From contig JAUWZS010000003.1 of assembly GCA_030615205.1 (NCBI GenBank), forward strand, positions 1 to 40,704: 40,704 nucleotides of DNA, read 5' to 3'. The notes under the pieces are model-generated. The model was not told the origin of the DNA and ran no database searches. It worked only from the letters and a program-made list of their open reading frames with translations. Position 1 is the stretch's first letter. Each line of letters begins with the position of its first letter. Shown one piece after another: positions 7,361 to 16,368 of the stretch. Source of the stretch: Candidatus Aenigmatarchaeota archaeon. Its GTDB lineage: Archaea > Aenigmatarchaeota > Aenigmatarchaeia > CG10238-14 > SCSR01. Position numbers and translations under genes: made by a program.

Positions 7361-8302
7361 ATGAAAATATACGATAGCGTAGATAAATACTTAAAAGAGA
7401 AGATAAACAAAGATTATTGGATAAACGTCGTTGTGGAGGAAGAAGCATGTTCTTACACAATAATGAGTCTGAGACATAGAGTCAGAGGTAGAACAGAGGA
7501 TGGAATTTTTTTAATACACTTCTTTAATAAGCTGGCGGACTGTCATCACAGTGTTCATCTAGATGGAACGTCCCATACAAAAATTAGAAAGAATAAGAAA
7601 GACGAAGAAAGAAAACTAATGGAACATAAACTACCAAATCTCTTAACAGTAGATAGGCCTATACAAATATTTTCTGGGGCTATGAATCTATATAATGTAC
7701 GAGAATATTACAATGAAAGTCCAATTAGAAATATTGACAGATATTGTAAACATCCGGATCAGGTAATAACTATTAATAGGAAATATTCTGAACCAGATAG
7801 TCTATTATTTTCTGTAATTGTTCTTCCCAAAGGGAGTTCTGATGTTCCATCTATTCATTTTGGGAATCCAAAAATTTTTGTCTTTAATCTTCTAAGTCCA
7901 CCAATAGCTATAGTATTAGGTTATGAAGCCTTACCCATGAATAGGTCGAATGATAAAGAATATAAGGCATACAAAAGAATAGAGTTTGTCAGACAGATAT
8001 CTAATCCAGATAAACTTTGGGCAGAATTTGAGCCTAAGTTATCTGAGGATGGGAGAAAACTTAAGATACCGCAATGGACTTTTATATGCAAAAGCCAGAA
8101 ATATAGTATGCCGGCCTTGGAGTTAGAACTAAAAGAAAATAGCAGATTAATTATTGGAGCATTCAATGGAGAAGATTACTATCATTATGACCTCATAGGC
8201 GCTTCTATAAAACCATTTGATAGAAATGGGCCAATAGCTCCTATAATAGTATGGACTCAGGAAGATACTGTATATGTATTGCGTCATATTAAAGAGGAGT
8301 AA
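7361..8302 (+). CDS. Hypothetical cassette protein
   Basis: 313 residues, not recognised. ATG 7361 lies about 24 nt after the predicted transcription start, with only a weak ribosome site. No signal peptide or membrane segment. The C-terminal half is rich in beta-strand patterns (LELELKENSRLIIGAFNGED). The N-terminal part has scattered Cys and His (DCHHSVHLDGTSH) that could bind metal, but no known motif is complete. It is a single gene between two A modules. Base composition is A/T-rich like its neighbours. Confidence 0.55.
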   Translation: MKIYDSVDKYLKEKINKDYWINVVVEEEACSYTIMSLRHRVRGRTEDGIFLIHFFNKLADCHHSVHLDGTSHTKIRKNKKDEERKLMEHKLPNLLTVDRPIQIFSGAMNLYNVREYYNESPIRNIDRYCKHPDQVITINRKYSEPDSLLFSVIVLPKGSSDVPSIHFGNPKIFVFNLLSPPIAIVLGYEALPMNRSNDKEYKAYKRIEFVRQISNPDKLWAEFEPKLSEDGRKLKIPQWTFICKSQKYSMPALELELKENSRLIIGAFNGEDYYHYDLIGASIKPFDRNGPIAPIIVWTQEDTVYVLRHIKEE

Positions 8303-8344
8303 GAAAGAACCTTTAAATTTAATAGCACTTCAGCTAATAACATG

Positions 8345-8474
8345 TTTGTGGTTCGCTTCACTCACCCAAATTCTCCTTCGGTAACTTCTTTTATCCGCAA
8401 AACGAAATGAGAGATGGCACGAACTTCGTATATATCCTCCCCAATTTTGAGCAAAAGTGAATTTTGTATATAAT
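8345..8474. repeat. Intergenic module A, copy 3
   Basis: Shares CACCCAAATTCTCCTTCGG, CTTCTTTTATCCGCAAAACG, AAATGAGAGATG and the promoter cartridge with the other A modules. Confidence 0.8.
8447..8474 (+). promoter_or_regulatory. Sigma70-type promoter in module A3
   Basis: -35 TTGAGC (8447-8452; the cartridge is mutated here from TTAACA), 16-bp spacer, TATAAT (8469-8474). Confidence 0.65.
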
Positions 8475-8552
8475 TGACTTGCACGCCATTCTGGTCAAAA
8501 GATCTCAAATGGGATATATAAAATTCAATATATAGTTATCAAAAGGGTCAAT

Positions 8553-9656
8553 ATGAATAAAGTTATAATTCTCGGTGCAGGTGCCACATTCGGAGCTCAT
8601 CCTATAAACCCATGTTTAAAACCACCGCTTCTAAAAGACTTGCCGAATATTTTGCATTATGACTTTCTTTCATTGAATAGAAGTAAAGATGGTCCTCTTT
8701 TTAATAAAGGATTTAATGAATTGGTCGATTTAACTAACACTAGAAATGATATTGAAAAATTCTTTACTGTACTTTTCCTTCTTGAAATGCTTTCTGCAGA
8801 CATAAACCCAAGCTATGTTTTTATGCACGACGATGAGATCAAGGATCTATTATCAAATCATCAGAAGTTAAAAAAGTATTTCATAAATGACTCCGAAATG
8901 GAAATTGCTAAAATAATTCTTAAATATTATCTGTCCAATGAAAAAGAAGCATTAATGGTTTGTCCCAGAAATTTAAGAACATTTTTCCAAAGTTCTTTAA
9001 GAGAATATATGTTTCAATCACTGACAAATTGTTATTGCAAATATCATAGCAAAGCGTTTGGTGGCTTGGATGATACTGACTCGGTAATTAATTTTAATTA
9101 TGATGAAGTAGCTGATTTTACACTATTTACATTAGATAAATTAGGTATTGGTTCCTTTGAAAACCTTGGTTTTGATGGTATAGTATTTCCTAAAAAGAAA
9201 CAACCTGCGTGCTGCGTGAAATACCTCAAAATGCATGGGTCATTTAATTGGTGGACAAATATTGAATCAAAAGAGGTCTTTTATAATTTAATTTCTGAAG
9301 CAAGTTCTGAGAAACATTTAGGTAATACATTTTTCCCAATTGTTCTTCCCTTCTTAAGTAAGAAAATATTTTACCAAACTTATAGTATCCTAAAGAAGCA
9401 TCTCTACCAATTCGAAAACTTACTAGAAGAATCGAAGGAAATACTCCTTATCGGTAAAACATTTATGAATTCTGATGAAGAATTGTCAAGAATCATTAAA
9501 ACACATTCTCTAAGTAACAAGAAAAAACTAATTATCATTAACCCAAAAATTGCTTCATCAGAGTTTATTCGCTTCCATGAAAAATTATTCAATGCAGAAT
9601 ATATTAAAGGTTGGAAAAGGTTATATGACTACTTTATTGACCAGAACGGCGTATAA
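8553..9656 (+). CDS. SIR2-like NAD-binding domain protein (first of three)
   Basis: 367 residues. An N-terminal nucleotide-binding loop VIILGAGATFGAH (residues 4-16) is followed by NFNYDE (about 180), KMHGSFNWW (about 226-234) and a late LLIGKTFMNSDEEL strand. This is the order seen in SIR2-like proteins of bacterial defence systems, some of which deplete NAD+ on phage infection. Start ATG 8553 with AAAGGG upstream. The stop codon lies inside a GTATAAC R''-like element (9651-9657), so the gene ends at the recombination site. It is a single-gene cassette; a partner sensor is not evident. Confidence 0.75.
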   Translation: MNKVIILGAGATFGAHPINPCLKPPLLKDLPNILHYDFLSLNRSKDGPLFNKGFNELVDLTNTRNDIEKFFTVLFLLEMLSADINPSYVFMHDDEIKDLLSNHQKLKKYFINDSEMEIAKIILKYYLSNEKEALMVCPRNLRTFFQSSLREYMFQSLTNCYCKYHSKAFGGLDDTDSVINFNYDEVADFTLFTLDKLGIGSFENLGFDGIVFPKKKQPACCVKYLKMHGSFNWWTNIESKEVFYNLISEASSEKHLGNTFFPIVLPFLSKKIFYQTYSILKKHLYQFENLLEESKEILLIGKTFMNSDEELSRIIKTHSLSNKKKLIIINPKIASSEFIRFHEKLFNAEYIKGWKRLYDYFIDQNGV

Positions 9657-9825
9657 CATTTCCTAAGACGTCGCAACACTTTTTTAAGAATGAGGTCTCA
9701 GTTATTAGGATACGTTTCCCCATTTTATATCAATAATCGCTCTGCTAATTAAGTTGCCTGAAAAAATCTCCACCAGACCTTCCAGACTTAACAAAAGGCG
9801 AATTTCGTATATATTTGAGTTGTGC
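9651..9825. repeat. Intergenic module B, copy 2, attC-like
   Basis: Starts at GTATAAC (R''-like) and ends at GTTGTGC (R', 9819-9825). The interior matches module B3 (ATTTCCTAAGACG, TTAAGAAT, AGGTCTCAGTTAT, AGGATACGTTT). It contains the promoter at 9788-9815. Confidence 0.8.
9788..9815 (+). promoter_or_regulatory. Sigma70-type promoter in module B2
   Basis: TTAACA (9788-9793), 16-bp spacer, TATATT (9810-9815), then TTGA and GTTGTGC. Confidence 0.7.
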
Positions 9826-9903
9826 GGAATGCAGTGACACTACTGCTATCGCCCACACATCACGCGGTCATATCTTTCACCGAGCAGTTCGAGGGCTTCT
9901 TAG

Positions 9904-10839
9904 ATGCTAGACTATATCAAGGCTGGATGGAAATGGTTACTGAGTGCTATTGGACTCGCATTTGTTACACTTCTAATATCATACGCTCTTCAACTTATCT
10001 TAAAAAGGGCAATATTGTCTTGGTTCTGGAGGCTGGTAAGGAGGTTCGCTCATCTGTTAATCATTCACTGGATAAGCCTTGTGTTTGCATTCTTTTTCAT
10101 ACTTATATGGATACTTGACCGTAGAGCTAATCTATGGGTCATACACTGGGTAGTCCTATTGTTTGTATTCTTTGCTACAATTATATCGATACTTTATAGT
10201 AAGATTTCTCATATTGAAAGATATGCCACGTCACTTGATCATAAACTTCGTCATCTTAAAGGACATGTTGCCATACTCTTTGAAGAAGATTTCAAGACAG
10301 ATCTCGAAAAGAATTGGCATTATGAGGGACAGTGGAAAATAATCAGTGGTGGTGGGTTAAGCGTGACTCAGTCGGAAAAAGGAGGCATAACTAAAGTAGG
10401 TCACTTATGGACGGACTACAGCTTTGAATTCACTGCAGTTATAGTGCACCAATATATAGCCTGGCTTGTTCGAGCGCAAGATCTTTCTAACTATTATATG
10501 ATACAGTTAAATACTACCATGGTGAGGCCTCATTTACGTATACTCGGAAAGTGGATCCTGCTTGACGAAAAGCCACATAATTTATCCATCCAACTGAATA
10601 AGCCTATCGATATTTGTACAGAGGTGAGAAACTTGGGGATCAGTGTCTATGTAAATGGCAAACAGATATTCAACGAAAAAGAGTTTTTTTCCGTGGAATT
10701 TATTAAAGAAAAATTAGGCGCTCTTCCGTTTGGAGCAGATACAGCGAAGGCATTACCCTTCAGGAAAGGAAAAGTTGGATTTCGGATGTCCGCACAAGAA
10801 CATGGTAGGTTTTCTCGGTGTCGAGTTCGAGCGCTCTGA
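9904..10839 (+). CDS. Membrane-anchored protein with a jelly-roll-like domain
   Basis: 311 residues. Three hydrophobic helices lie at about residues 10-33, 43-68 and 75-98, then a short linker. From residue 120 a beta-rich domain follows (EEDFKTDLEKNWHYEGQW, GGLSVTQSEKGG, YIAWLVRAQDLSNYYMIQL, VYVNGKQIF). This domain resembles the concanavalin/DUF1080-type lectin-like folds that bind or hydrolyse sugars. The catalytic side is unproven. Start ATG 9904, weak ribosome site. A single cassette between B2 and C1. Confidence 0.6.
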   Translation: MLDYIKAGWKWLLSAIGLAFVTLLISYALQLILKRAILSWFWRLVRRFAHLLIIHWISLVFAFFFILIWILDRRANLWVIHWVVLLFVFFATIISILYSKISHIERYATSLDHKLRHLKGHVAILFEEDFKTDLEKNWHYEGQWKIISGGGLSVTQSEKGGITKVGHLWTDYSFEFTAVIVHQYIAWLVRAQDLSNYYMIQLNTTMVRPHLRILGKWILLDEKPHNLSIQLNKPIDICTEVRNLGISVYVNGKQIFNEKEFFSVEFIKEKLGALPFGADTAKALPFRKGKVGFRMSAQEHGRFSRCRVRAL

Positions 10840-10924
10840 CAGAAGGTCTACCCGCACTTCGCATAACATCGTGTTTCTCGTTTCGCTCAAACCCACCTAT
10901 GGTGGGATTCAGATATGCTCAAAT

Positions 10925-11152
10925 CTATGAAAATCATGTTCTCAAGCAACAATTTTTAAGGTCTAATATATTGACCACTAATCTATTCATCCTGACTTGA
11001 CGGATATTGTGTTTATACGATCAAGCCGGGGTCGAGTAATAAATGTTATAACCTGCCAGAGCTAATCTCAACCTCCTTTTTTCTTGTATTATCTCTCTTT
11101 CAAGTATATAATAAATCAAAAGGGGTGGATTTTCATAATATAAACGTTAGAT
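10925..11152. repeat. Intergenic module C, copy 1
   Basis: About 225 bp highly similar to 14635-14857: GAAAATCAT, CTAATCTATTCATCCTGACTT, GGATATTGTGTTTATACG, CCAGAGCTAATCTC. It ends CATAATATAAAC followed by GTTAGAT, an R' element (11146-11152). Includes a promoter. Confidence 0.85.
11084..11112 (+). promoter_or_regulatory. Sigma70-type promoter in module C1
   Basis: TTGTAT (11084-11089), 17-bp spacer, TATAAT (11107-11112). Conserved in C2. Confidence 0.6.
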
Positions 11153-11199
11153 GAAATTGCCAGTTCGGAGTTGAAACATGAGAGGAGGATCAATGTAAG

Positions 11200-11598
11200 A
11201 TGCAGAGAGTTGCAGCATTTCCCTGGATAGTGTTCATTTGTGGATCGATTTCCTTCCTTTTTGGATTTTTTATTGGTTCTAGGCCATGGCTTTACTGCCG
11301 TTTCCATCCGAGAATAGGAAATCCCCCACACGATCCCTACGGTTTTGACTCGTGGGCGAAGGAGGTACGTAATGACAAAAGCCGGCTAATTGAGCCAGAG
11401 ATTTCGTGGAATCGGTTTATCGCCCGCCAATATGTGAAGGCTTATTATTGGCTAATATTTGAATTTTTCCTGCTCTTAGGCATTGGGGCTCTCTTCACAG
11501 GATGGTTTCGTGATTTTATGATCGTTGGCACCCTATGGATCATAGGGGATACATTCGGGCACATATATGTAAGGTTAAGGGCAAGGGGCATATTGTAA
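11200..11598 (+). CDS. Membrane protein, first gene of a two-gene cassette
   Basis: 132 residues, not recognised. Hydrophobic segments lie at about residues 8-27, 82-100 and 106-120. A Pro/His-rich loop (FHPRIGNPPHDPYGFDSW) sits between helices 1 and 2. ATG 11200 follows AGGAGG by about 11 bp. The next gene starts 18 bp after the stop with its own ribosome site, so the two membrane proteins are probably co-translated from the module C1 promoter and may form a complex. Confidence 0.6.
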   Translation: MQRVAAFPWIVFICGSISFLFGFFIGSRPWLYCRFHPRIGNPPHDPYGFDSWAKEVRNDKSRLIEPEISWNRFIARQYVKAYYWLIFEFFLLLGIGALFTGWFRDFMIVGTLWIIGDTFGHIYVRLRARGIL

Positions 11599-11616
11599 GG
11601 CGAAGAGGTAGTAAAA

Positions 11617-12297
11617 ATGAATAGAAGAACAATATTTTGGTATGAATCCATTAGTGACCTGATGGTAGGTATTTTTGCTGGAGTTTTGGTCGGTTTGATG
11701 TACTTGGGGATGATAAGAGAAGGTTTTCTCGGCAAATACCAGTTAGAAGACCTTTTGAAAATGTCTGTTATAACTTTAGCTGGCTGTGCTTTGGTGATCC
11801 AAGTTCTCTGTAGAATTACAGGCTTACTCCACTGGTCCGGCAAACCAGAAGCAGCAATGGCGACTTCTTTGATCGCTGGGGGGTTATTGAGTAATGGCAT
11901 CTTGGGGTTAGTGATAGGTTATGCGATCTTTCGGTTTATCCATTTCCTGTTTGATTTGTATGACTACAGGCTGTTCCTTGGTGATATTGAAGCCAGAGGT
12001 GGATTCTTTCCCGGTCGTGAACCTAATATGTTGCGCGACATTGTCTTTCTTCCTTTGGTAGAATCTACCTTCGGTGTAATTGTAATGGTCATAATTGCAG
12101 TACTGTTGGGGGCTGGTTTTTCTGAAGTGGGGCACGGACCCCTTGCCCATGCAGTAAAAATGTTTACCGATAAAGCTGCAAACGGCTCTTTGTCTGGAAT
12201 TGGTGCTATGTTGGTAGTATATGGCGTCGTGGGATTTCTCAGGCCGAGGCTTGAAACTTGGCTACATCTGTATTTACTACCGCGGTATGGACCATAG
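11617..12297 (+). CDS. Polytopic membrane protein, second gene of the cassette
   Basis: 226 residues with about five or six hydrophobic segments (about residues 14-33, 46-64, 80-110, 145-168, 185-208). Gly/Ala-rich helices (LIAGGLLSNGILGLVIGYA) recall channel or carrier packing, but no family is recognised. A loop between helices carries ARGGFFPGREPN. ATG 11617 with AGAGGT upstream. Coupled to the 11200 gene. Confidence 0.6.
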   Translation: MNRRTIFWYESISDLMVGIFAGVLVGLMYLGMIREGFLGKYQLEDLLKMSVITLAGCALVIQVLCRITGLLHWSGKPEAAMATSLIAGGLLSNGILGLVIGYAIFRFIHFLFDLYDYRLFLGDIEARGGFFPGREPNMLRDIVFLPLVESTFGVIVMVIIAVLLGAGFSEVGHGPLAHAVKMFTDKAANGSLSGIGAMLVVYGVVGFLRPRLETWLHLYLLPRYGP

Positions 12298-12339
12298 AAG
12301 ATATAAAGATGGCGCCCAAAATAAACCACTTAATTAGTG

Positions 12340-12483
12340 GCAACTTCGGCTACCGTGGGCTTTCCAGTTCACTTCGCTCGCCCAAATACTTCGCACTTCG
12401 CAAAGCCCGTGAACGAAATGACAGGCGACACAAACTTCGTATATATCCTCCAAACTTAACAAAAAGCGAATTTCGTATAGAAT
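12340..12483. repeat. Intergenic module A, copy 4
   Basis: Nested inverted repeats GGGCTTT..AAAGCCC and GTTCAC..GTGAAC enclose TTCGCTCG and ACTTCGCACTTCGC. The shared ATGACAG.CGACACAAACTTCG segment and the promoter cartridge follow. Confidence 0.75.
12456..12483 (+). promoter_or_regulatory. Sigma70-type promoter in module A4
   Basis: TTAACA (12456-12461), 16-bp spacer, TAGAAT (12478-12483). Confidence 0.7.
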
Positions 12484-12527
12484 TGAGTGAACTGCCATTT
12501 CGGTGAGCAACAGACGGAGCAACGGAA

Positions 12528-13169
12528 ATGACGAATCTCAGGGGTTTGGTTATGGTTGAACCTGGGCTGTTCTTACGTGTTGTACGCAGGCGACGGGATC
12601 AGACGCAGGATATATTGAGAATCGTCAGCGGTCAGTACGGTAGAACCTACGGCACGGTTGCCGTATCTGACCTCAGTGCAATACGCCTTGGTGGCCTAGA
12701 AAAGGTCCTTGCTCATGAGACTAATTACGAACTTATGGCGTTATTCAGAAGCGACCCTGCGTTCGAAAGGAAAGCGTTGGAATTGACATCAGCAATTGTA
12801 GGTGATCCTTTCAAGCGCCGGCTAATTTTGTTCCAAGTACTGATAGCGGGCTACGATATCTTCAAACTATCGGCTGGGATGACCATCCAGATAGATGCAG
12901 ATGGAATTGAGCGGGCTTTTTTGGGGAAAAGACCTGTGCCGAGGGTGGCACTTATCAGGCTAGATCCACATAAATTCTCTGAAGTCATGGCAACATTGTC
13001 CCGAGTGAGATTTAGGCCGTCAATCATGGGTAGGCTACCAGGTGACGCCTATCATATTGTCGACGTCAATGATAATCATATTTCGACTCGCTGGTTTACG
13101 GCGCTTCGAGATGCTCAATCGGAACAAGAGAAAGTGGCAATATTGCTTCAAATGGAACAAAACATATAG
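12528..13169 (+). CDS. Hypothetical cassette protein
   Basis: 213 residues, not recognised. Soluble, basic in the first 30 residues (FLRVVRRRRDQTQ). A mixed alpha/beta pattern follows, with no obvious catalytic motif. ATG 12528 follows an ACGGAGCAACGG purine stretch. Its GC content is higher than that of the flanking 7-10 kb cassettes, suggesting a different donor. A single gene between A4 and A5. Confidence 0.55.
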   Translation: MTNLRGLVMVEPGLFLRVVRRRRDQTQDILRIVSGQYGRTYGTVAVSDLSAIRLGGLEKVLAHETNYELMALFRSDPAFERKALELTSAIVGDPFKRRLILFQVLIAGYDIFKLSAGMTIQIDADGIERAFLGKRPVPRVALIRLDPHKFSEVMATLSRVRFRPSIMGRLPGDAYHIVDVNDNHISTRWFTALRDAQSEQEKVAILLQMEQNI

Positions 13170-13324
13170 TAAAGCTCCAGAGGAAGCAAAGTTCTAAGAA
13201 GGTGCCTTTTCAATAGCAATACCGTCATACATAATCTTTCTATGGCCTCAGAACGCTACATTCTTATTTTTCCAAGGGGCGAGCCGAAACAGCAGCCAAC
13301 ATCAAACAAACGGCTTCATTCCAT

Positions 13325-13435
13325 TCCGCCAGAATCCACCGTCGGCAACTTCTTTCATCCGCAAAACCAAATGAGAGATGACATAAAGTTCGTAGACGGC
13401 TCCAAACTTAACAAAAAGCGAATTTCGCATATGAT
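13325..13435. repeat. Intergenic module A, copy 5
   Basis: Shares CGTCGGCAACTTCTTTCAT, CCGCAAAACCAAATGAGAG, ATGACATAAAGTTCGTA and the promoter cartridge. It is preceded at about 13290 by CAGCCAACATCAAACAAACG, an R''/L''-like start. Confidence 0.75.
13408..13435 (+). promoter_or_regulatory. Sigma70-type promoter in module A5
   Basis: TTAACA (13408-13413), 16-bp spacer, TATGAT (13430-13435). The in-frame ATG at 13435 starts inside this box, so it is not used. Confidence 0.7.
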
Positions 13436-13479
13436 TGATTTATCTGAAATTACCTACATGCAAACTATTGAAGGTGCCG

Positions 13480-14529
13480 ATGATGAACATCAATGTGACC
13501 CTATTAGATGAAACTAACACTTATCTTGACAATTATGCCTGTTACCGAGATGAAATAGAGCATTTTCTGGCTCATGGGGGGACCTTTCTCGAAAGACAGC
13601 AGCAAGCTATTAATATCATAAGAAGTATCATGACAACACACGGAAAAGAAGAGCTTCTTCGCCATGTAGCTGAACTAGCACGAGTCGAACACGGGATCCG
13701 TGAGTTGGAACCATGGGTTCGAGATCATGTCGTGCATGCCTTGCTCAGTTTCGTTTTGGGTATTTATATTAATGAAAAATTTCTTAGACCTGTAATAGGT
13801 AATCCTGTTGATGATTTTCAGTGGAAGCTCGCTGGCATGTTCCACGATGTTGGCTATCCAGCACAAGTTGCAAAAGATATTTTGAAACCATTTACAGCAA
13901 AGATCAACGAAATCAAGAAAATTCTTGGTGTCCGTGTCCCAGATGTTTATTTTCAGGTTGTTCCAGTTGGACTTGAAAATTTGACAAACGACATTAATAG
14001 CTTTGATTTAATCCAAGAACGCCTCCATGAATGGAATCTTCGAATTAATGCAAGAGAAGAATTTGGTCGGATGATTGACTCTGGTGACATTTGTCATGGA
14101 ATGATTAGCTCACTTGCTGTTTTATATGTAATTGACCTTATGTATCAAAAAAATAATCCGAAAAGAAAATACTCAGACATCTATGCAGTGAGTAGCAATA
14201 TAAACTGGAATCAAATTTATTTTGACAGAGATATTATCTCAGCATGTTCAGCGATTTATATTCACAATCTTCCAAGTAGGTGTTTTTGTGATGCAAAAAT
14301 TGATCGTTCTACAGCTCCTGTTGCCTTTCTTCTAAAACTCTCAGATTGTTTGCAGGAGTGGGAAAGACCCTCTTTGAATAATCCAACTGGTTTTTCAGCC
14401 ATTCAGTTTGATATTAAGATTGATGACGACCAGCTAATTTTCCGCGCAGATATACCCGATGATAAAAAGAAAAAGATTAAAGACGAGATTTCATCGTCCC
14501 TGGTTGCTCCAGATGTACAAATTTGTTAA
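13480..14529 (+). CDS. HD-domain metal-dependent phosphohydrolase-like protein
   Basis: 349 residues. The HD superfamily pattern is visible: RDHVVH (His83 region), then AGMFHDVGYP (His-Asp at about 122-123), and a late Asp in LKLSDCLQEW (about residue 290). HD enzymes cleave phosphoester bonds of nucleotides or cyclic nucleotides, using these residues to bind metal. The substrate here is unknown. ATG 13480 or 13483 is preferred because GAAGGTG precedes it and the longer ORF begins in the promoter. A single cassette; nucleotide-degrading HD proteins are common in defence islands, but that role is inferred. Confidence 0.7.
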   Translation: MMNINVTLLDETNTYLDNYACYRDEIEHFLAHGGTFLERQQQAINIIRSIMTTHGKEELLRHVAELARVEHGIRELEPWVRDHVVHALLSFVLGIYINEKFLRPVIGNPVDDFQWKLAGMFHDVGYPAQVAKDILKPFTAKINEIKKILGVRVPDVYFQVVPVGLENLTNDINSFDLIQERLHEWNLRINAREEFGRMIDSGDICHGMISSLAVLYVIDLMYQKNNPKRKYSDIYAVSSNINWNQIYFDRDIISACSAIYIHNLPSRCFCDAKIDRSTAPVAFLLKLSDCLQEWERPSLNNPTGFSAIQFDIKIDDDQLIFRADIPDDKKKKIKDEISSSLVAPDVQIC

Positions 14530-14634
14530 TAGGAGGTGACTTCAGACAACACACCATATGCGCCTGGGCTTACCCCTTGCCCTTCGGAACATTGCTCTCT
14601 TTGGTCGCAACCTCACATACGCTGGAATCTACGA

Positions 14635-14857
14635 AAATCATTTCGTCAACAAACACTTTCTAAGATCTAGCACATTGGCCACTAATCTATTCATCCTGAC
14701 TTAATGGATATTGTGTTTATGCGGCCAGGTATAGGTTCAAGTAACAAATGTTGCAACTTACCAGAGCTAATCTCGATCTGCTTTTTTTCTTGTGCTATAT
14801 CTCTTTCAAGTATATAATAGACTAGAAGGGATGATTTTCATAATATAAACGTTAGAC
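14635..14857. repeat. Intergenic module C, copy 2
   Basis: Second copy of 10925-11152, ending in TAATATAAAC followed by GTTAGAC (R', 14851-14857), the classical integron core form GTTAGACGCC. It follows an attC-like stretch (14530-14630) with ACAACACACCATATGCGCC. Confidence 0.85.
14790..14818 (+). promoter_or_regulatory. Sigma70-type promoter in module C2
   Basis: TTGTGC (14790-14795), 17-bp spacer, TATAAT (14813-14818). Confidence 0.6.
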
Positions 14858-15100
14858 GCCACAAAGAAAAATTTTTATAATATTGAGAGGATGTTCCATC
14901 TTCACTGCTGCAAAACATTTTTTGACGGTTTGGGAAATTGATGCATAATAAACACAAGAATGACTGGTTATTTCGGGGGAAGAAAAGCAGGCATAACGTT
15001 TTTTCATCTGTAGGTTTTTATCACGACACAATGTCAGATATATCTCGCTAGGCGACATCTCTGATCTGGGGTAGGCCCCCCTTTATAAGCGAAGGTTGCT
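14858..15100. other. Leader of the Mrr-Hint gene; no gene seen
   Basis: About 240 bp between the R' element of C2 and the next start codon, with no ORF of merit. It may be untranslated leader of the gene at 15101. Confidence 0.35.
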
Positions 15101-16327
15101 ATGTCGAAGTACTCCTTCCTGTGCTGGGACAGAATCAACGCAGGTGAATTTGAGCAACTTTGCCAAGCTATCCTAGGAAGCCTGGGCTTCGCAAATCTTG
15201 TTCGGATAGGTGGTTCAGGTGACAGGGGCAGGGATATAGTCTGTAATCTCACAATAAACGTGGGAAAGAATCTATCCTTCATGACAAATTGGGTAGTGCA
15301 GTGTAAGCATTATTGCTATAGCCCAACAGTCAGCAAGCTTAAGGATGACCTTACAAAGGCTCTTCAGCATGAGCCTGATTTTTGGCTCTTGATGACCTCT
15401 GCTTCTCCTCTCTCTCCGTCGGTTCATGATTGGCTTAGAGCGGTAGAGAAGAAACAATTCAGCTTTCGAATTTTGGTCATGGATGGCGTGGAGATTAGCC
15501 GCATAATACTGCAGCGACCTGTTCTTGCTCACGACATGATGGACCGGCTCTTCACAGACGACCGCCTTGAGACGAGACAGATTATGGCTCTGATGGGCAA
15601 GAGACACTATGACAAAGCGCTCACCACGATACAAGGGTTCCAGGGTCGAGCAACTCCAAGGATGGCGTATCTTGAGGCCTGTTGTAGGTCAATGCTGGCC
15701 CAGAGGTCTAAACAAAATCGCACTGAAAATGTAGAAAAAGCTTTTGCAGCCTTAAAGGAAGCGTTGGGAAGTGGTTACCTTACACAAATGAACCTCACCC
15801 TCGGCTGGCCCCCAGAGAAGGTTCTCTATGAAATCCAAAGCGACCCAGAACTGCAATTCCTGAAAGACCAAGACCTGTCATGTTTCATCAAAACCCTCGA
15901 GGCCTCTGGCTATGCTACAAGAGGTGAAGGTGGTGGATGTTTTGTGGCTGATACACCGATTCGCTTCCCAGAAGGAATTGAGAAGCCTATATCTTCAGTA
16001 GAAGTCGGGGACATTGTGGCAGTACCAAGCAGGCCTTCAAAAGGAGCATTTGTGATTGGAGTTTCTCATGTCAATGAGAATTGCGTTGTGTCAATCAATG
16101 ATAGAGTTTGGTGTTCCCTAAGCCAGAGCCTTCTTACGACTTGGGGTTGGAAAAGGGCTGTTGCACTTCAATACGGTGATATTCTCCTAGGGTATCCCAT
16201 AATAGAGCCCGTTGTGTCCCTACGGTACGAGCAAAACACCTATGAAGTGTATATGATTCGCTTGGCAGAAGAACATGTATTTTATGCCAGCGATTATATT
16301 GCTCACAATAAATTAATGATAGACTAA
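15101..16327 (+). CDS. Mrr-like nuclease, TPR-like linker and C-terminal Hint domain fusion
   Basis: 408 residues in three parts. Residues 8-135 form an Mrr-type restriction-like domain: FEQLCQAILGSLGF, GGSGDRGRDIV (Asp45) and VVQCKHY (Gln67, Lys69), the D-QxK form of PD-(D/E)XK. Residues about 160-275 are helical and TPR-like. Residues 280-403 look like a Hint (hedgehog/intein) domain: GGGCFVADTPI starting at Cys280, EKPISSVEVGDIV, GWKRAVALQYGDILL, and a terminal AHN at 401-403. The usual block B TxxH reads CSLSQ here, so self-cleavage may be impaired. A Hint domain at the C-terminus of a DNA-cutting enzyme could control its release. A single cassette after module C2. Confidence 0.75.
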   Translation: MSKYSFLCWDRINAGEFEQLCQAILGSLGFANLVRIGGSGDRGRDIVCNLTINVGKNLSFMTNWVVQCKHYCYSPTVSKLKDDLTKALQHEPDFWLLMTSASPLSPSVHDWLRAVEKKQFSFRILVMDGVEISRIILQRPVLAHDMMDRLFTDDRLETRQIMALMGKRHYDKALTTIQGFQGRATPRMAYLEACCRSMLAQRSKQNRTENVEKAFAALKEALGSGYLTQMNLTLGWPPEKVLYEIQSDPELQFLKDQDLSCFIKTLEASGYATRGEGGGCFVADTPIRFPEGIEKPISSVEVGDIVAVPSRPSKGAFVIGVSHVNENCVVSINDRVWCSLSQSLLTTWGWKRAVALQYGDILLGYPIIEPVVSLRYEQNTYEVYMIRLAEEHVFYASDYIAHNKLMID

Positions 16328-16368
16328 TATAAATAATTAAATCGTTCCTGGGGTTTTTTCGAGACAGC

